Shown here: positions 1 through 7,915 of the stretch, in pieces | Numbering within the stretch: position 1 is the stretch's first letter | Layout: every line of letters begins with the position of its first letter | From: an uncultured Muribaculaceae bacterium | Lineage (GTDB): Bacteria; Bacteroidota; Bacteroidia; Bacteroidales; Muribaculaceae | DNA length: 52,659 nucleotides | Direction of reading: 5' to 3' | NCBI GenBank assembly: GCA_902494515.1 | Contig: CABUTS010000012.1 | Span: 1 to 52,659 of the forward strand | Position numbers and translations under genes: made by a program | Notes under the pieces: model-generated | The model's database searches: none | Seen by the model: the letters and a program-made list of their open reading frames with translations, nothing else | Told to the model about the DNA's origin: nothing

Positions 1-1
1 G

Positions 2-33
2 CAAAGTTACGCGTTATTTTTGAATCCACCAAA
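2..33 (-). promoter_or_regulatory. Bacteroidota-type promoter reading out of the left edge
   Basis: On the minus strand TTTG (33-30) is followed after exactly 20 nt by TAACTTTG (9-2), an ideal match to the Bacteroidota -33/-7 consensus. It would drive a gene lying left of the window, divergent from galM. The gene itself is not visible. Confidence 0.6.
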
Positions 34-123
34 TATTTTGAGAGATTTTTATGCTAAAAAACATAAAATTTTCCGAGAAAATTAACAACGAATTGAATCA
101 CAAAGGGTTAGTAAACTGGAAAA

Positions 124-240
124 AGATGGCCGAGGTGAACCTCGGAGCCGGAGACAAATAAATAGGGAGAAAGGGGAGGCGAGAGAAGGGACGAAGAAAG
201 GACGGAGAAGGAATGGAGGGAGGCAAGGAACAAAGGAATT
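124..240. repeat. Hairpin repeat (family B) followed by a polypurine tract
   Basis: A perfect 6-bp stem CCGAGG/CCTCGG with loop TGAA (130-145) is followed by GCCGGAGACAAA and then by about 75 nt of almost pure purine (about 160-235). The same arrangement, with the innermost base pair flipped, occurs at 11510-11620 upstream of ligA. No gene is seen here. Confidence 0.55.
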
Positions 241-249
241 TGAGAAATA

Positions 250-281
250 TTTGAAGGATTCAAGAAAAATAACTACATTTG
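250..281 (+). promoter_or_regulatory. Promoter of galM
   Basis: TTTG at 250-253 and TACATTTG at 274-281 with a 20-nt spacer form a full Bacteroidota -33/-7 promoter. Transcription should begin near 288, leaving a leader of about 235 nt before the galM ATG at 525. Confidence 0.6.
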
Positions 282-326
282 CAAGAATATTAAAAAGTTA
301 TTTAAAGGAATGAATAAAGGCGATTC

Positions 327-454
327 CCATGAAATCGCCCGGAAACATGAAATAACCGGAAAGAATTCTTTTCCATGAGATAACAGGAAAAAATTCATTT
401 CCATGAAATAACCTGGAAAAATCATTTCCATGAGATAACAGGAAAGAATTCATT
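327..454 (+). repeat. Five imperfect 19-28 nt repeats in the galM leader
   Basis: Units begin at 327, 346, 373, 401 and 428. The last three each contain TTTCC and GGAAA arms that can pair around an 11-12 nt loop. Four of the five units contain ATG-ARA-TAA, a start codon, one sense codon and a stop codon (347-355, 375-383, 403-411, 430-438). The first unit is shorter and has diverged to ATGAAATCG. The block lies wholly inside the predicted galM 5' leader. No long ORF is supported here. Confidence 0.75.
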
Positions 455-524
455 AGCTGAAATAAGAGGCAATACGAGGCCATAAATCATAACATGGAAT
501 AACTAACCCCACACATTATATAAT

Positions 525-1715
525 ATGAGAAAAGGTATTTTGTTACTGGGCGCTGGATTGGTGGCAATGAGCTGCAGCCAGTGCTCACAGAAAAGCGAGG
601 AGGTCCTGACGGCTTCCGGGCTGAATCCGGCCAAGTTCGTGGCTGAGTATCGCGGCGATTCAACGGCGCTGTATGTGTTGAAAAATGCTAACGGCATGGA
701 GGTTTGTATCACAAACTTCGGCGGCCGTATCGTGTCGATGATGGTGCCTGACCGCGACGGGAAGATGCAGGACGTTGTTCTTGGCTTCGATTCGATTCAG
801 GCTTACTATCCCGAGAATAACCTGACGGATTTCGGCGCTACAATCGGGCGTTATGCCAACCGTATCAATCAGGGGAAGTTCACTCTGGACAGCGCAGAGT
901 ATCAGCTGCCGCAGAATAACTACGGCCACTGCCTGCATGGCGGCGGCGAGATGGGCGATCTGGGCTGGCAATATCGCGTGTTCAAGGTTGAATCGGCTAC
1001 GGATTCGACTCTGGTGCTGACTCTGGATTCACCTGACGGCGACAACGGCTTCCCCGGGAATGTCGTTGCTACGGTCAGCTTCAAGCTGCTTGCCGACAAC
1101 ACGCTGGATATCAACTATTCAGCCACCACCGACAAGCCGACCATCATCAATATGACCAACCACTCCTATTTCAATCTGTCAGGCAATCCCGAGACTCCTA
1201 TCACCGAATCCGAGCTGACCGTCAACGCTTCGAATTTCACTCCGGTAGATTCGACGTTCATGACTTCGGGTGAGATTCTGCCCGTCGAGGGGACTCCGAT
1301 GGACTTCCGTCAGGCCAAGCTGATTGGTGCCGACATCGAGAAATACGATTATGTTCAGCTGAAGAACGGCAACGGTTACGATCATAACTGGGTGCTTGAC
1401 AATGCATTAGACTCTGTTCCCGCGAAGGGGAACCCCGGCGATTTCAGTAAGGTCGCAGCTACCTTGTACTGCCCCGCAAACGGTATCTCCATGGATGTTT
1501 ACACCGATGAACCGGGCATTCAGGTTTACTCGGGCAACTTCCTGGACGGCACTGTAACCGGCAAGCACTCAATCAAATACAACTTCCGCACGGGTATTGC
1601 GATGGAAACCCAGCACTACCCCGACAGCCCCAACAAGCCCGCATGGCCCTCGGTTGTGCTTCGTCCCGGCGAAACTTACAACTCGCACACTGCAATGAAA
1701 TTCTCGGTGAAATAA
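525..1715 (+). CDS. galM: Aldose 1-epimerase (galactose mutarotase), lipoprotein form
   Basis: Interconverts alpha and beta anomers of galactose or glucose at the entry to the Leloir pathway. The 396-residue protein begins with a lipoprotein signal whose likely lipidated cysteine is Cys17, which makes it longer than the usual cytoplasmic enzyme of about 340 residues and places it in the periplasm or on a membrane. Family motifs seen: NRINQGKF around 112-119, HCLHGG at 135-140, NHSYFNL at 212-218 with the likely acid His213, and METQHYPDSP at 360-369 with the likely catalytic base Glu361. It stands alone, with its own promoter at 250-281 and a bidirectional terminator behind it. Lipoprotein mutarotases are common in Bacteroidales, where sugars are trimmed in the periplasm; the exact sugar is inferred. 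Confidence 0.93.
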   Translation: MRKGILLLGAGLVAMSCSQCSQKSEEVLTASGLNPAKFVAEYRGDSTALYVLKNANGMEVCITNFGGRIVSMMVPDRDGKMQDVVLGFDSIQAYYPENNLTDFGATIGRYANRINQGKFTLDSAEYQLPQNNYGHCLHGGGEMGDLGWQYRVFKVESATDSTLVLTLDSPDGDNGFPGNVVATVSFKLLADNTLDINYSATTDKPTIINMTNHSYFNLSGNPETPITESELTVNASNFTPVDSTFMTSGEILPVEGTPMDFRQAKLIGADIEKYDYVQLKNGNGYDHNWVLDNALDSVPAKGNPGDFSKVAATLYCPANGISMDVYTDEPGIQVYSGNFLDGTVTGKHSIKYNFRTGIAMETQHYPDSPNKPAWPSVVLRPGETYNSHTAMKFSVK

Positions 1716-1734
1716 ACCGAAAAGAATAAGCCCC

Positions 1735-1773
1735 AAAAACGGCGCCGGCTCAAAAGAGCTGACGCCGTTTTTT
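1735..1773. terminator. Bidirectional terminator between galM and ansA
   Basis: A 10-bp stem, AAAAACGGCG (1735-1744) with CGCCGTTTTT (1763-1772), encloses a short inner GCT/AGC pairing. It ends in a T run on the plus strand and also gives a T run on the minus strand, so it can serve galM and, about 140 nt after its stop codon, ansA. The purine-rich DNA from 1795 to 1910 holds no supported gene. Confidence 0.8.
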
Positions 1774-1911
1774 ATGGAGGTGATTTTAGAGCAAAGGGAA
1801 AGGCAAATCGCCGATTTGCCCGCGGTAACCAGACAAAGGGGAAAGAGAGGGCGAAAAAGGGAAAAAGAGAGGGCGGGGAGAGGGAACAGAGGGGAGTTGC
1901 GGAATAGGGAA

Positions 1912-2955
1912 TCAGATAGTCATTTCGCCGCAGATGGGACGCTGGAGGGAACGGGAAACCTGATGGGGTGTCAGACCGGAACCGAAAAGGAACATCAGCT
2001 TGGTCAGGGCGGCTTCGGTGGTCATGTCGTGGCCGGAAATCACTCCGGCACGGGCAAGGTGGTCGCCGGTGAAGTAACGGCGCTGCTGGACGCCGCCGTT
2101 TACACACTGGGTGACGTTGACGATTACGATTCCACGCTTGATGGCGTTGGTTATAGCCTCCTCAAACCAGCTGACAAGCGGGGCATTGCCGGCTCCGTAG
2201 GTTTTGAGGACCACAGCCTTGATTCCGGGTGTATTCAGCTGAGTTTCAAGGGCCTGACGAGTGATGCCGGGATGGACATAAACCACAATGACATCATTGC
2301 TCAGGCCGGTGTGAACCCTCAGCGGCATACGGTCGTGCACGCGCCAGAGCGCGTCGGAATTGAACTGAATCGAAAGCCCGATTTTTGCCAGCGAAGGATA
2401 GTTGTTACTCTTGAAGGCGTTGAAATTGTCGGCCGACATCTTGGTAGAGCGGTTTCCGCGCCAGAGGTAGTTTTCAAAGAGAATCGCCACCTCCTGCACC
2501 ATCGGTTCGCCGTTGACAGGATCCGTTGCGGCAGCAATCTGCAGAGCGGTAATCAGATTCTCCTCGCCATCGGTGCGGACCTCGCCGATCGGGAGCTGCG
2601 AGCCGGTGATAATCACCGGTTTACGCAGATTCTCCAGCATAAAGGAGAGGGCCGACGCGGTGTAAGCCATCGTGTCGGTTCCGTGGAGCACCACGAACCC
2701 GTCGACATCCTCATAACGTTTCCCTATGGCTTCAGCAAGTTGCTGCCAGTGCGCGCAGTTCATCTCCGACGAGTCGATCGGCGGATTAAACTGAATATGC
2801 CGGATATCATAATCCAACATCTTGACTTTAGGCACGTTATCAATCAGATGATTGAAGTCGAACGGACGGAGAGTGCCCGTCGTCACATCCTCGATCATAC
2901 CGATTGTACCACCGGTGTAAATAATGAGAATCTTGGGTTTACGCGGCTGTTCCAT
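1912..2955 (-). CDS. ansA: Type I L-asparaginase, cytoplasmic
   Basis: Hydrolyses L-asparagine to aspartate and ammonia. The protein has 347 residues and no signal peptide, fitting the cytoplasmic type I enzyme. Both catalytic signatures are present: TGGTIGM at 14-20 with nucleophile Thr14, and HGTDTMAYTA at 91-100 carrying the second Thr-Asp pair (93-94). It lies 55 nt downstream of metG on the same strand and may be cotranscribed with it. The long open frame on the opposite strand is a high-GC shadow. Confidence 0.93.
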   Translation of the reverse strand: MEQPRKPKILIIYTGGTIGMIEDVTTGTLRPFDFNHLIDNVPKVKMLDYDIRHIQFNPPIDSSEMNCAHWQQLAEAIGKRYEDVDGFVVLHGTDTMAYTASALSFMLENLRKPVIITGSQLPIGEVRTDGEENLITALQIAAATDPVNGEPMVQEVAILFENYLWRGNRSTKMSADNFNAFKSNNYPSLAKIGLSIQFNSDALWRVHDRMPLRVHTGLSNDVIVVYVHPGITRQALETQLNTPGIKAVVLKTYGAGNAPLVSWFEEAITNAIKRGIVIVNVTQCVNGGVQQRRYFTGDHLARAGVISGHDMTTEAALTKLMFLFGSGLTPHQVSRSLQRPICGEMTI

Positions 2956-3010
2956 TAGCGAACCAATTGGCCCGCAGGGAGTTGCCCCTGCGGAGAAAGA
3001 ACAAACATGA

Positions 3011-5053
3011 TTATTTAACCTGGGCGCCGGGGGCGATGTTGCCTTCCGGCTGAATCACGGTCAGCGAGCCGTCGGGCTGCACTGCCGAAAGAATCATGCC
3101 CTGCGAGAGGACGCCCTTGAGCTTGCGGGGAGCGAAATTGGCCACAAAGCAAAGCTGCTTTCCGACGAGCTGCTCAGGTTCGTAGAACTTGGCGATTCCG
3201 CTGACGATGGTGCGCTTCTCCATACCGTCGTCAATGAGGAATTTCAAGAGCTTGTCGGCCTTGGGAACGCGCTCACATTCAAGCACTTTGCCCACACGGA
3301 TGTCCAGCTTCATGAAATCGTCGAACGGAACATCGGGCTGCTGGGGCTCCGGCTTCCATGCAGCGATTTCGTTGGCCTTCTTGGTGGCCTGAAGCTTGTC
3401 GAGCTGAGCCTGAACAGCGTCGTCCTCGATTTTCTCGAAGAGCAGTTCGGGCTGACCGAGCTCGGTTCCGGCGGCGACGATATCCATGCTGCCGAGATCC
3501 GACCACTTCATATCGCTGAACTTCAGCATCTTGCCGAGCTTCTCAGCCATGAAGGGGAGGAACGGTTCAAAGGCCACCTCGAGGTTGGCGCAGATCTGCA
3601 AAGCCACGTTCAGGATCGTTGCAGTACGCTCTGGATCGGTCTTCATCACCTTCCAGGGTTCGGTTTCCTGCAGATAGCGGTTGCCGACTCGGGCAATCTC
3701 CATTGCCTGACGGAGCGCCTCGCGGAAGTGGAAAGTCTCGAGCGCCTCGGTGAGGGTTGCAGCGGCGGTCCGGATTTCGGCAAAAGCCTGATTGTCGACA
3801 TCCAGCAGTTCACCGGCAGCAGGCACCTTACCGTCGAAATACTTGTGGGTCAGCACCATAGCACGGTTCACGAAGTTGCCAAGGATGGCGACCAGCTCGG
3901 AGTTATTGCGGCTCTGGAAGTCCTTCCAGGTGAAGTCGTTGTCCTTGGTCTCCGGGGCGTTGGCGGTCAGCACATAGCGGAGCACATCCTGCTTGCCGGG
4001 GAAATCGCGGAGGTATTCGTGGAGCCATACAGCCCAGTTGCGGGAAGTGGAAATCTTGTCCCCCTCGAGGTTCAGGAACTCGTTGGCCGGGACATTGTCG
4101 GGGAGCTGGAAACCATCGCCGTAAGCCATCAGCATCGCGGGGAAAATGATGCAGTGGAACACAATGTTGTCCTTGCCGATGAAGTTGATGATGCGGGTTT
4201 CTGGATCCTTCCAGTATTTCTCCCAGGTGTCGGGCAGAAGTTCCTTGGTATTTGAAATATAGCCGATCGGAGCATCGAACCATACGTAAAGTACCTTGCC
4301 GTCGGCCCCTTCGACAGGCACCGGGATACCCCAGTCGAGATCGCGGGTCACGGCACGGGGCTGCAGACCCAGGTCAAGCCATGATTTGCACTGGCCGTAG
4401 ACGTTGGTTTTCCATTCCTTGTGACCCTCTAAAATCCATTCTTCCAGAGCCTTCTGGAAGTTTTCGAGGGGAAGGTACCAGTGCTTTGTCTCCTTTAGAA
4501 CCGGGGTGTTGCCGGTTTCGGAGCATTTCGGGTTGATGAGCTCGGTGGCGCTGAGCGACGAGCCGCATTTCTCACACTGGTCGCCGTAAGCGCCCTGAGC
4601 GTGGCATACGGGACATTCGCCGACGACATAACGGTCGGCCACGAAACGGCCGGCCCCCTCGTCGTAGAGCTGCATGGAGGTCTTCTCTACGAAGCCACCC
4701 TTATTATATATGTGCTGGAAAAATTCCGACGCGGTGCGGGAGTGTTCCTCGGAGGTTGTGCGGGAATAAATGTTGAACGAGATGCCGAGCTCCTCGAAGG
4801 AGTCCTTGATCAGCTTATGATAACGGTCAACGACATCCTGAGGGGTGCAGCCCTCCTTGCGGGCACGGATTGTGATGGGCACACCGTGTTCGTCGCTGCC
4901 GCCGATCATCACGACATCCTCGCCGCGCAGGCGCAAAAATCTTGTATATATATCGGCCGGAACATACACGCCGGCGAGGTGACCGATATGCACCGGGCCG
5001 TTGGCGTAGGGTAAAGCCGTTGTTACCAGGGTTCGTTTGAAATTCTTCTCCAT
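3011..5053 (-). CDS. metG: Methionyl-tRNA synthetase with C-terminal tRNA-binding domain
   Basis: Charges tRNA-Met with methionine. Its 680 residues contain, in order: the class I Rossmann fold with HIGH at 22-25 (in GPVHIGHLAG); a zinc-binding knuckle around 145-190 with three CxxC-type sites (CPVC, CEKC and a later Cys); the KMSKS-equivalent KISTS in GDKISTSRN near 335; an anticodon-binding helical domain; and a C-terminal EMAPII/Trbp111-like OB domain (about 575-680, starting DDFMKLDIRVGKV) used for dimerisation and tRNA binding. A minus-strand TAATTTTG at 5195-5188 is a plausible -10-like box, giving a leader of about 130 nt. Confidence 0.97.
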   Translation of the reverse strand: MEKNFKRTLVTTALPYANGPVHIGHLAGVYVPADIYTRFLRLRGEDVVMIGGSDEHGVPITIRARKEGCTPQDVVDRYHKLIKDSFEELGISFNIYSRTTSEEHSRTASEFFQHIYNKGGFVEKTSMQLYDEGAGRFVADRYVVGECPVCHAQGAYGDQCEKCGSSLSATELINPKCSETGNTPVLKETKHWYLPLENFQKALEEWILEGHKEWKTNVYGQCKSWLDLGLQPRAVTRDLDWGIPVPVEGADGKVLYVWFDAPIGYISNTKELLPDTWEKYWKDPETRIINFIGKDNIVFHCIIFPAMLMAYGDGFQLPDNVPANEFLNLEGDKISTSRNWAVWLHEYLRDFPGKQDVLRYVLTANAPETKDNDFTWKDFQSRNNSELVAILGNFVNRAMVLTHKYFDGKVPAAGELLDVDNQAFAEIRTAAATLTEALETFHFREALRQAMEIARVGNRYLQETEPWKVMKTDPERTATILNVALQICANLEVAFEPFLPFMAEKLGKMLKFSDMKWSDLGSMDIVAAGTELGQPELLFEKIEDDAVQAQLDKLQATKKANEIAAWKPEPQQPDVPFDDFMKLDIRVGKVLECERVPKADKLLKFLIDDGMEKRTIVSGIAKFYEPEQLVGKQLCFVANFAPRKLKGVLSQGMILSAVQPDGSLTVIQPEGNIAPGAQVK

Positions 5054-5187
5054 TAAATTATGTACTAATCAAATGATTCGGGCCGTTTTAAAGCCCTGAG
5101 ACGTTACACAAAGTCCTGCCTCCGCAAAATATCGTGAGGGCAAGCTGTTCAGAAACTTGCAGACGGACTGACGGTCGCAATTACCTG

Positions 5188-5195
5188 CAAAATTA
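5188..5195 (-). promoter_or_regulatory. Likely -7 box of metG
   Basis: TAATTTTG on the minus strand matches TAnnTTTG. No clear TTTG lies 20 nt upstream, so the call rests on this box alone. Confidence 0.35.
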
Positions 5196-5290
5196 CTAAT
5201 TTTTTTTTACTTATATGCATCTTAACGCACATTACTTTGTTTTTTTTAAAAGAGGGGGCCGAAACAGGCTGTTTTCCTCTAAAAAATTGT

Positions 5291-5298
5291 TACCTTTG
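5291..5298 (+). promoter_or_regulatory. -7 box immediately before hflX
   Basis: TACCTTTG matches TAnnTTTG and ends only 5 nt before the hflX ATG. With the usual spacing the transcript would start at or within a few bases of the start codon, implying a leaderless mRNA. The -33 region is only weakly T-rich. Confidence 0.5.
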
Positions 5299-5303
5299 CA
5301 GAA

Positions 5304-6533
5304 ATGAAAGATCTTATCATATCAAAAGAGAAGACCGAACGCGCCGTAACAGTCGGTCTGATCACCCCCAGCCAGCCCGAAACCAAGGTCAAGGAATACC
5401 TCGACGAGCTGGAATTCCTCGCCGACACCGCCGGGGCCGAGGTGGTGCACCGTTTCACCCAGAAACTCGACGCCCCCAACTCCACCTCGTTCGTCGGAAA
5501 AGGCAAACTCACTGAAATCAAGGAGTTTGTGGATAAAAACGACATCGGAATGGTGATATTCGACGATGACCTCTCGACCAAACAGATTGCAAACATCGAG
5601 AAGGAACTGCAGGTGAAAATCCTCGACCGTTCGAGCCTGATTCTGGATATCTTCGCAAAACGGGCCCAGACCGCCACAGCCAAAACGCAGGTAGAACTGG
5701 CTCAGTACCAATATCTTCTGCCGCGACTGACACGAATGTGGACCCACCTCGAGCGCCAGAAGGGCGGTATCGGCATGCGTGGTCCCGGCGAAACCCAGAT
5801 CGAGACCGACCGCCGAATCATCCAGCGCCGGATTTCATGGCTGAAGGAACAGTTGGCCGACATCGACCGCCAGAAAGTGCTCCAGCGCAAGAACCGCGGC
5901 AAGCTGACGCGCGTGGCGCTGGTCGGCTACACCAACGTCGGGAAATCGACGCTGATGAACCTGCTGAGCAAGAGCGACGTTTTCGCCGAGAACAAGCTGT
6001 TCGCCACCCTCGACACCACCGTGCGCAAGGTCACCATCGAGAACCTGCCGTTCCTGCTGACCGACACCGTAGGATTCATCCGCAAGCTCCCCACGAACCT
6101 CGTGGAGTCGTTCAAATCCACCCTCGACGAGGTGCGCGACGCCGACCTGCTGGTGCACGTCGTCGACATCTCCCACCCCCAGTTCGAGGAGCAGATTGAG
6201 GTTGTCAACAAGACCCTGAACGAAATCTGCCAGTCGGCCGACAAGCCCATGATTGTGGTTTTCAACAAGACCGACGCCTACTCCCATGTCGAGAAGGATG
6301 CCGACGACCTCACCCCCCGTTCCCGCGAAAACATCCCCCTGGAAGAGCTGAAACAGACCTGGATGAACCGTCTGGAGCCCGACAACTGCGTCTTCATCTC
6401 CGCGAAGAAAGGAATCAACATCGACGAGCTGAAACAGAAAATCTACGCCCGCGCCAAGGAGATCCACACCCGCCGTTTCCCCTACAACGACTTCCTATAC
6501 CAGACCTACGAGGACCTCGATCCCCAACCTTAA
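5304..6533 (+). CDS. hflX: Ribosome-associated GTPase HflX
   Basis: A GTPase that binds the 50S subunit and splits or rescues stalled ribosomes. The 409-residue protein shows the N-terminal HflX domain (about 14-115), the glycine-rich linker RQKGGIGMRGPGETQ (151-165) and a G domain: G1 GYTNVGKS at 208-215, G3 DTVG at 254-257, G4 NKTD at 321-324. The start at 5304 is supported because the N-terminus (MKDLIIS, then AVTVGLIT) is the expected length for Bacteroidota HflX and no Met lies close downstream. It is followed after 6 nt by dgt on the same strand. Confidence 0.95.
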   Translation: MKDLIISKEKTERAVTVGLITPSQPETKVKEYLDELEFLADTAGAEVVHRFTQKLDAPNSTSFVGKGKLTEIKEFVDKNDIGMVIFDDDLSTKQIANIEKELQVKILDRSSLILDIFAKRAQTATAKTQVELAQYQYLLPRLTRMWTHLERQKGGIGMRGPGETQIETDRRIIQRRISWLKEQLADIDRQKVLQRKNRGKLTRVALVGYTNVGKSTLMNLLSKSDVFAENKLFATLDTTVRKVTIENLPFLLTDTVGFIRKLPTNLVESFKSTLDEVRDADLLVHVVDISHPQFEEQIEVVNKTLNEICQSADKPMIVVFNKTDAYSHVEKDADDLTPRSRENIPLEELKQTWMNRLEPDNCVFISAKKGINIDELKQKIYARAKEIHTRRFPYNDFLYQTYEDLDPQP

Positions 6534-6539
6534 TCCCCC

Positions 6540-7877
6540 ATGAACTGGCCTCAACTCATCTCCGACAAACGCTTCGGCCTCGAGGATTTCCACGACCCGC
6601 GCCACGGAAGCCGCACCGACTTCCAGCGCGACTTCGACCGTCTGGTTTTCTCCTCGCCGTTCCGCCGGATGCAAAACAAGACCCAGGTGTTCCCTCTGCC
6701 GGGGAGCATCTTCGTGCATAACCGTCTGACCCACTCGCTGGAGGTGGCCTCAGTAGGCCGTTCCATGGCCAACGAGGTCCGCAACCTCCTGATTGCCGGC
6801 GGCAACCGCAGCGAAGCCGAACTCGCCGCCATCGACTCCATCGGAGAAATCGTGGCCGCGGGATGCCTGGCCCACGACCTCGGGAATCCCCCCTTCGGCC
6901 ATTCCGGCGAAAAGGCCATCGCCACCTTCTTCTCCGAAGGGGCCGGCGCTCCGCTGCGGGAGCTTCTGACCCCCGCGCAGTGGGCCGATCTGGTGCACTT
7001 CGAAGGGAACGCCAACGCCCTGCGCGTGCTCACCCACCAGTTCCACGGTCGCCGCGCCGGAGGCTTTGCCATGACATACTCCATGCTCGCCTCCATCGTC
7101 AAGTACCCCTTCTCCAGCGGCCTCGCCGGCGGCAAGGACAAGTTCGGATTCTTCACTTCCGAGCAGGATTCATACCTGAAAATCGCCGCCGAGCTCGGGA
7201 TTCCGCAGCTTCCGGCCCCCGACGGAGAGCTGCGTTTCGCCCGCCATCCGCTGGTCTACATCGTCGAGGCCGCCGACGACATCTGCTACGAAGTCATGGA
7301 CCTCGAGGACTCCCACAAGCTCAAAATCCTTGACTCCCAGACCGTCATCAGCCTCTTCCTGAACTTTCTGCCCGAAGGACGCCGCGAGCGTTCCGTCGAA
7401 ATCATGAACCGTCTGGAAGACCCCAACGAGAAAATCGCCTACCTCCGCTCCGGAGTCATCGGCGAAATGGTCAGCGCCTGTGCCCGCGTCTTCGCCGACA
7501 ACGAGGGGGCCATCCTCGCCGGCGACTTCAGCGGCCGGCTCCTCAGCCACATCCCGGAGAACCTGCGCAAGGCCTACGGCGACTGCAACGCCGTCTCATG
7601 GGACAAAATCTACCGCGCCAAGGAGGTGGTCGACGTGGAATTGGCCGGTAACAGGATCATCACCTTCCTTCTCGAAAAACTGGTCCACGCCGTCTGCAAT
7701 CCCGGACTGAACTATTCCCGGCTGCTGCTCTCGCAAGTGCCTGACCAATACGACGTAAACTCCCCGGACCTCTTCTCCAAAATCCAGGCTGTAGTCGACC
7801 ACGTTTCGGCCATGACCGACGTCTACGCCCTGAACCTCTTCCGCAAACTCAACGGCATGAGCCTCCCGGCAGTGTAA
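6540..7877 (+). CDS. dgt: Deoxyguanosinetriphosphate triphosphohydrolase (HD-domain dNTPase)
   Basis: Removes triphosphate from dGTP (and often other dNTPs), tuning nucleotide pools and limiting foreign DNA. The 445-residue protein has the dNTPase N-terminal signature SSPFRRMQNKTQVF (38-51), the first metal-binding His in RLTHSLEV (His65) and the HD pair in AHDLGNPPFGH (His112-Asp113). The length fits the family. It is 6 nt downstream of hflX and 38 nt upstream of the TPM gene, suggesting one operon. Confidence 0.92.
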   Translation: MNWPQLISDKRFGLEDFHDPRHGSRTDFQRDFDRLVFSSPFRRMQNKTQVFPLPGSIFVHNRLTHSLEVASVGRSMANEVRNLLIAGGNRSEAELAAIDSIGEIVAAGCLAHDLGNPPFGHSGEKAIATFFSEGAGAPLRELLTPAQWADLVHFEGNANALRVLTHQFHGRRAGGFAMTYSMLASIVKYPFSSGLAGGKDKFGFFTSEQDSYLKIAAELGIPQLPAPDGELRFARHPLVYIVEAADDICYEVMDLEDSHKLKILDSQTVISLFLNFLPEGRRERSVEIMNRLEDPNEKIAYLRSGVIGEMVSACARVFADNEGAILAGDFSGRLLSHIPENLRKAYGDCNAVSWDKIYRAKEVVDVELAGNRIITFLLEKLVHAVCNPGLNYSRLLLSQVPDQYDVNSPDLFSKIQAVVDHVSAMTDVYALNLFRKLNGMSLPAV

Positions 7878-7915
7878 CCCACGCTGCCACCCGGCTCCAG
7901 CCCTACCCTATCTAT

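Noticed and set aside
327..454. CRISPR array
   Set aside because: Unit and spacer cannot be separated, the repeats are contiguous and degenerate, and no cas gene is near. They are hairpin repeats in a leader.
298..483. 61-codon minus-strand ORF across the galM leader
   Set aside because: Produced by the tandem repeats in the minus direction; overlaps the galM promoter and has no supporting signal.
1774..2958. 394-codon open frame opposite ansA
   Set aside because: Antisense to a complete, well-conserved asparaginase; arises from GC-rich codon bias. Its translation shows no domain or composition of a real protein.
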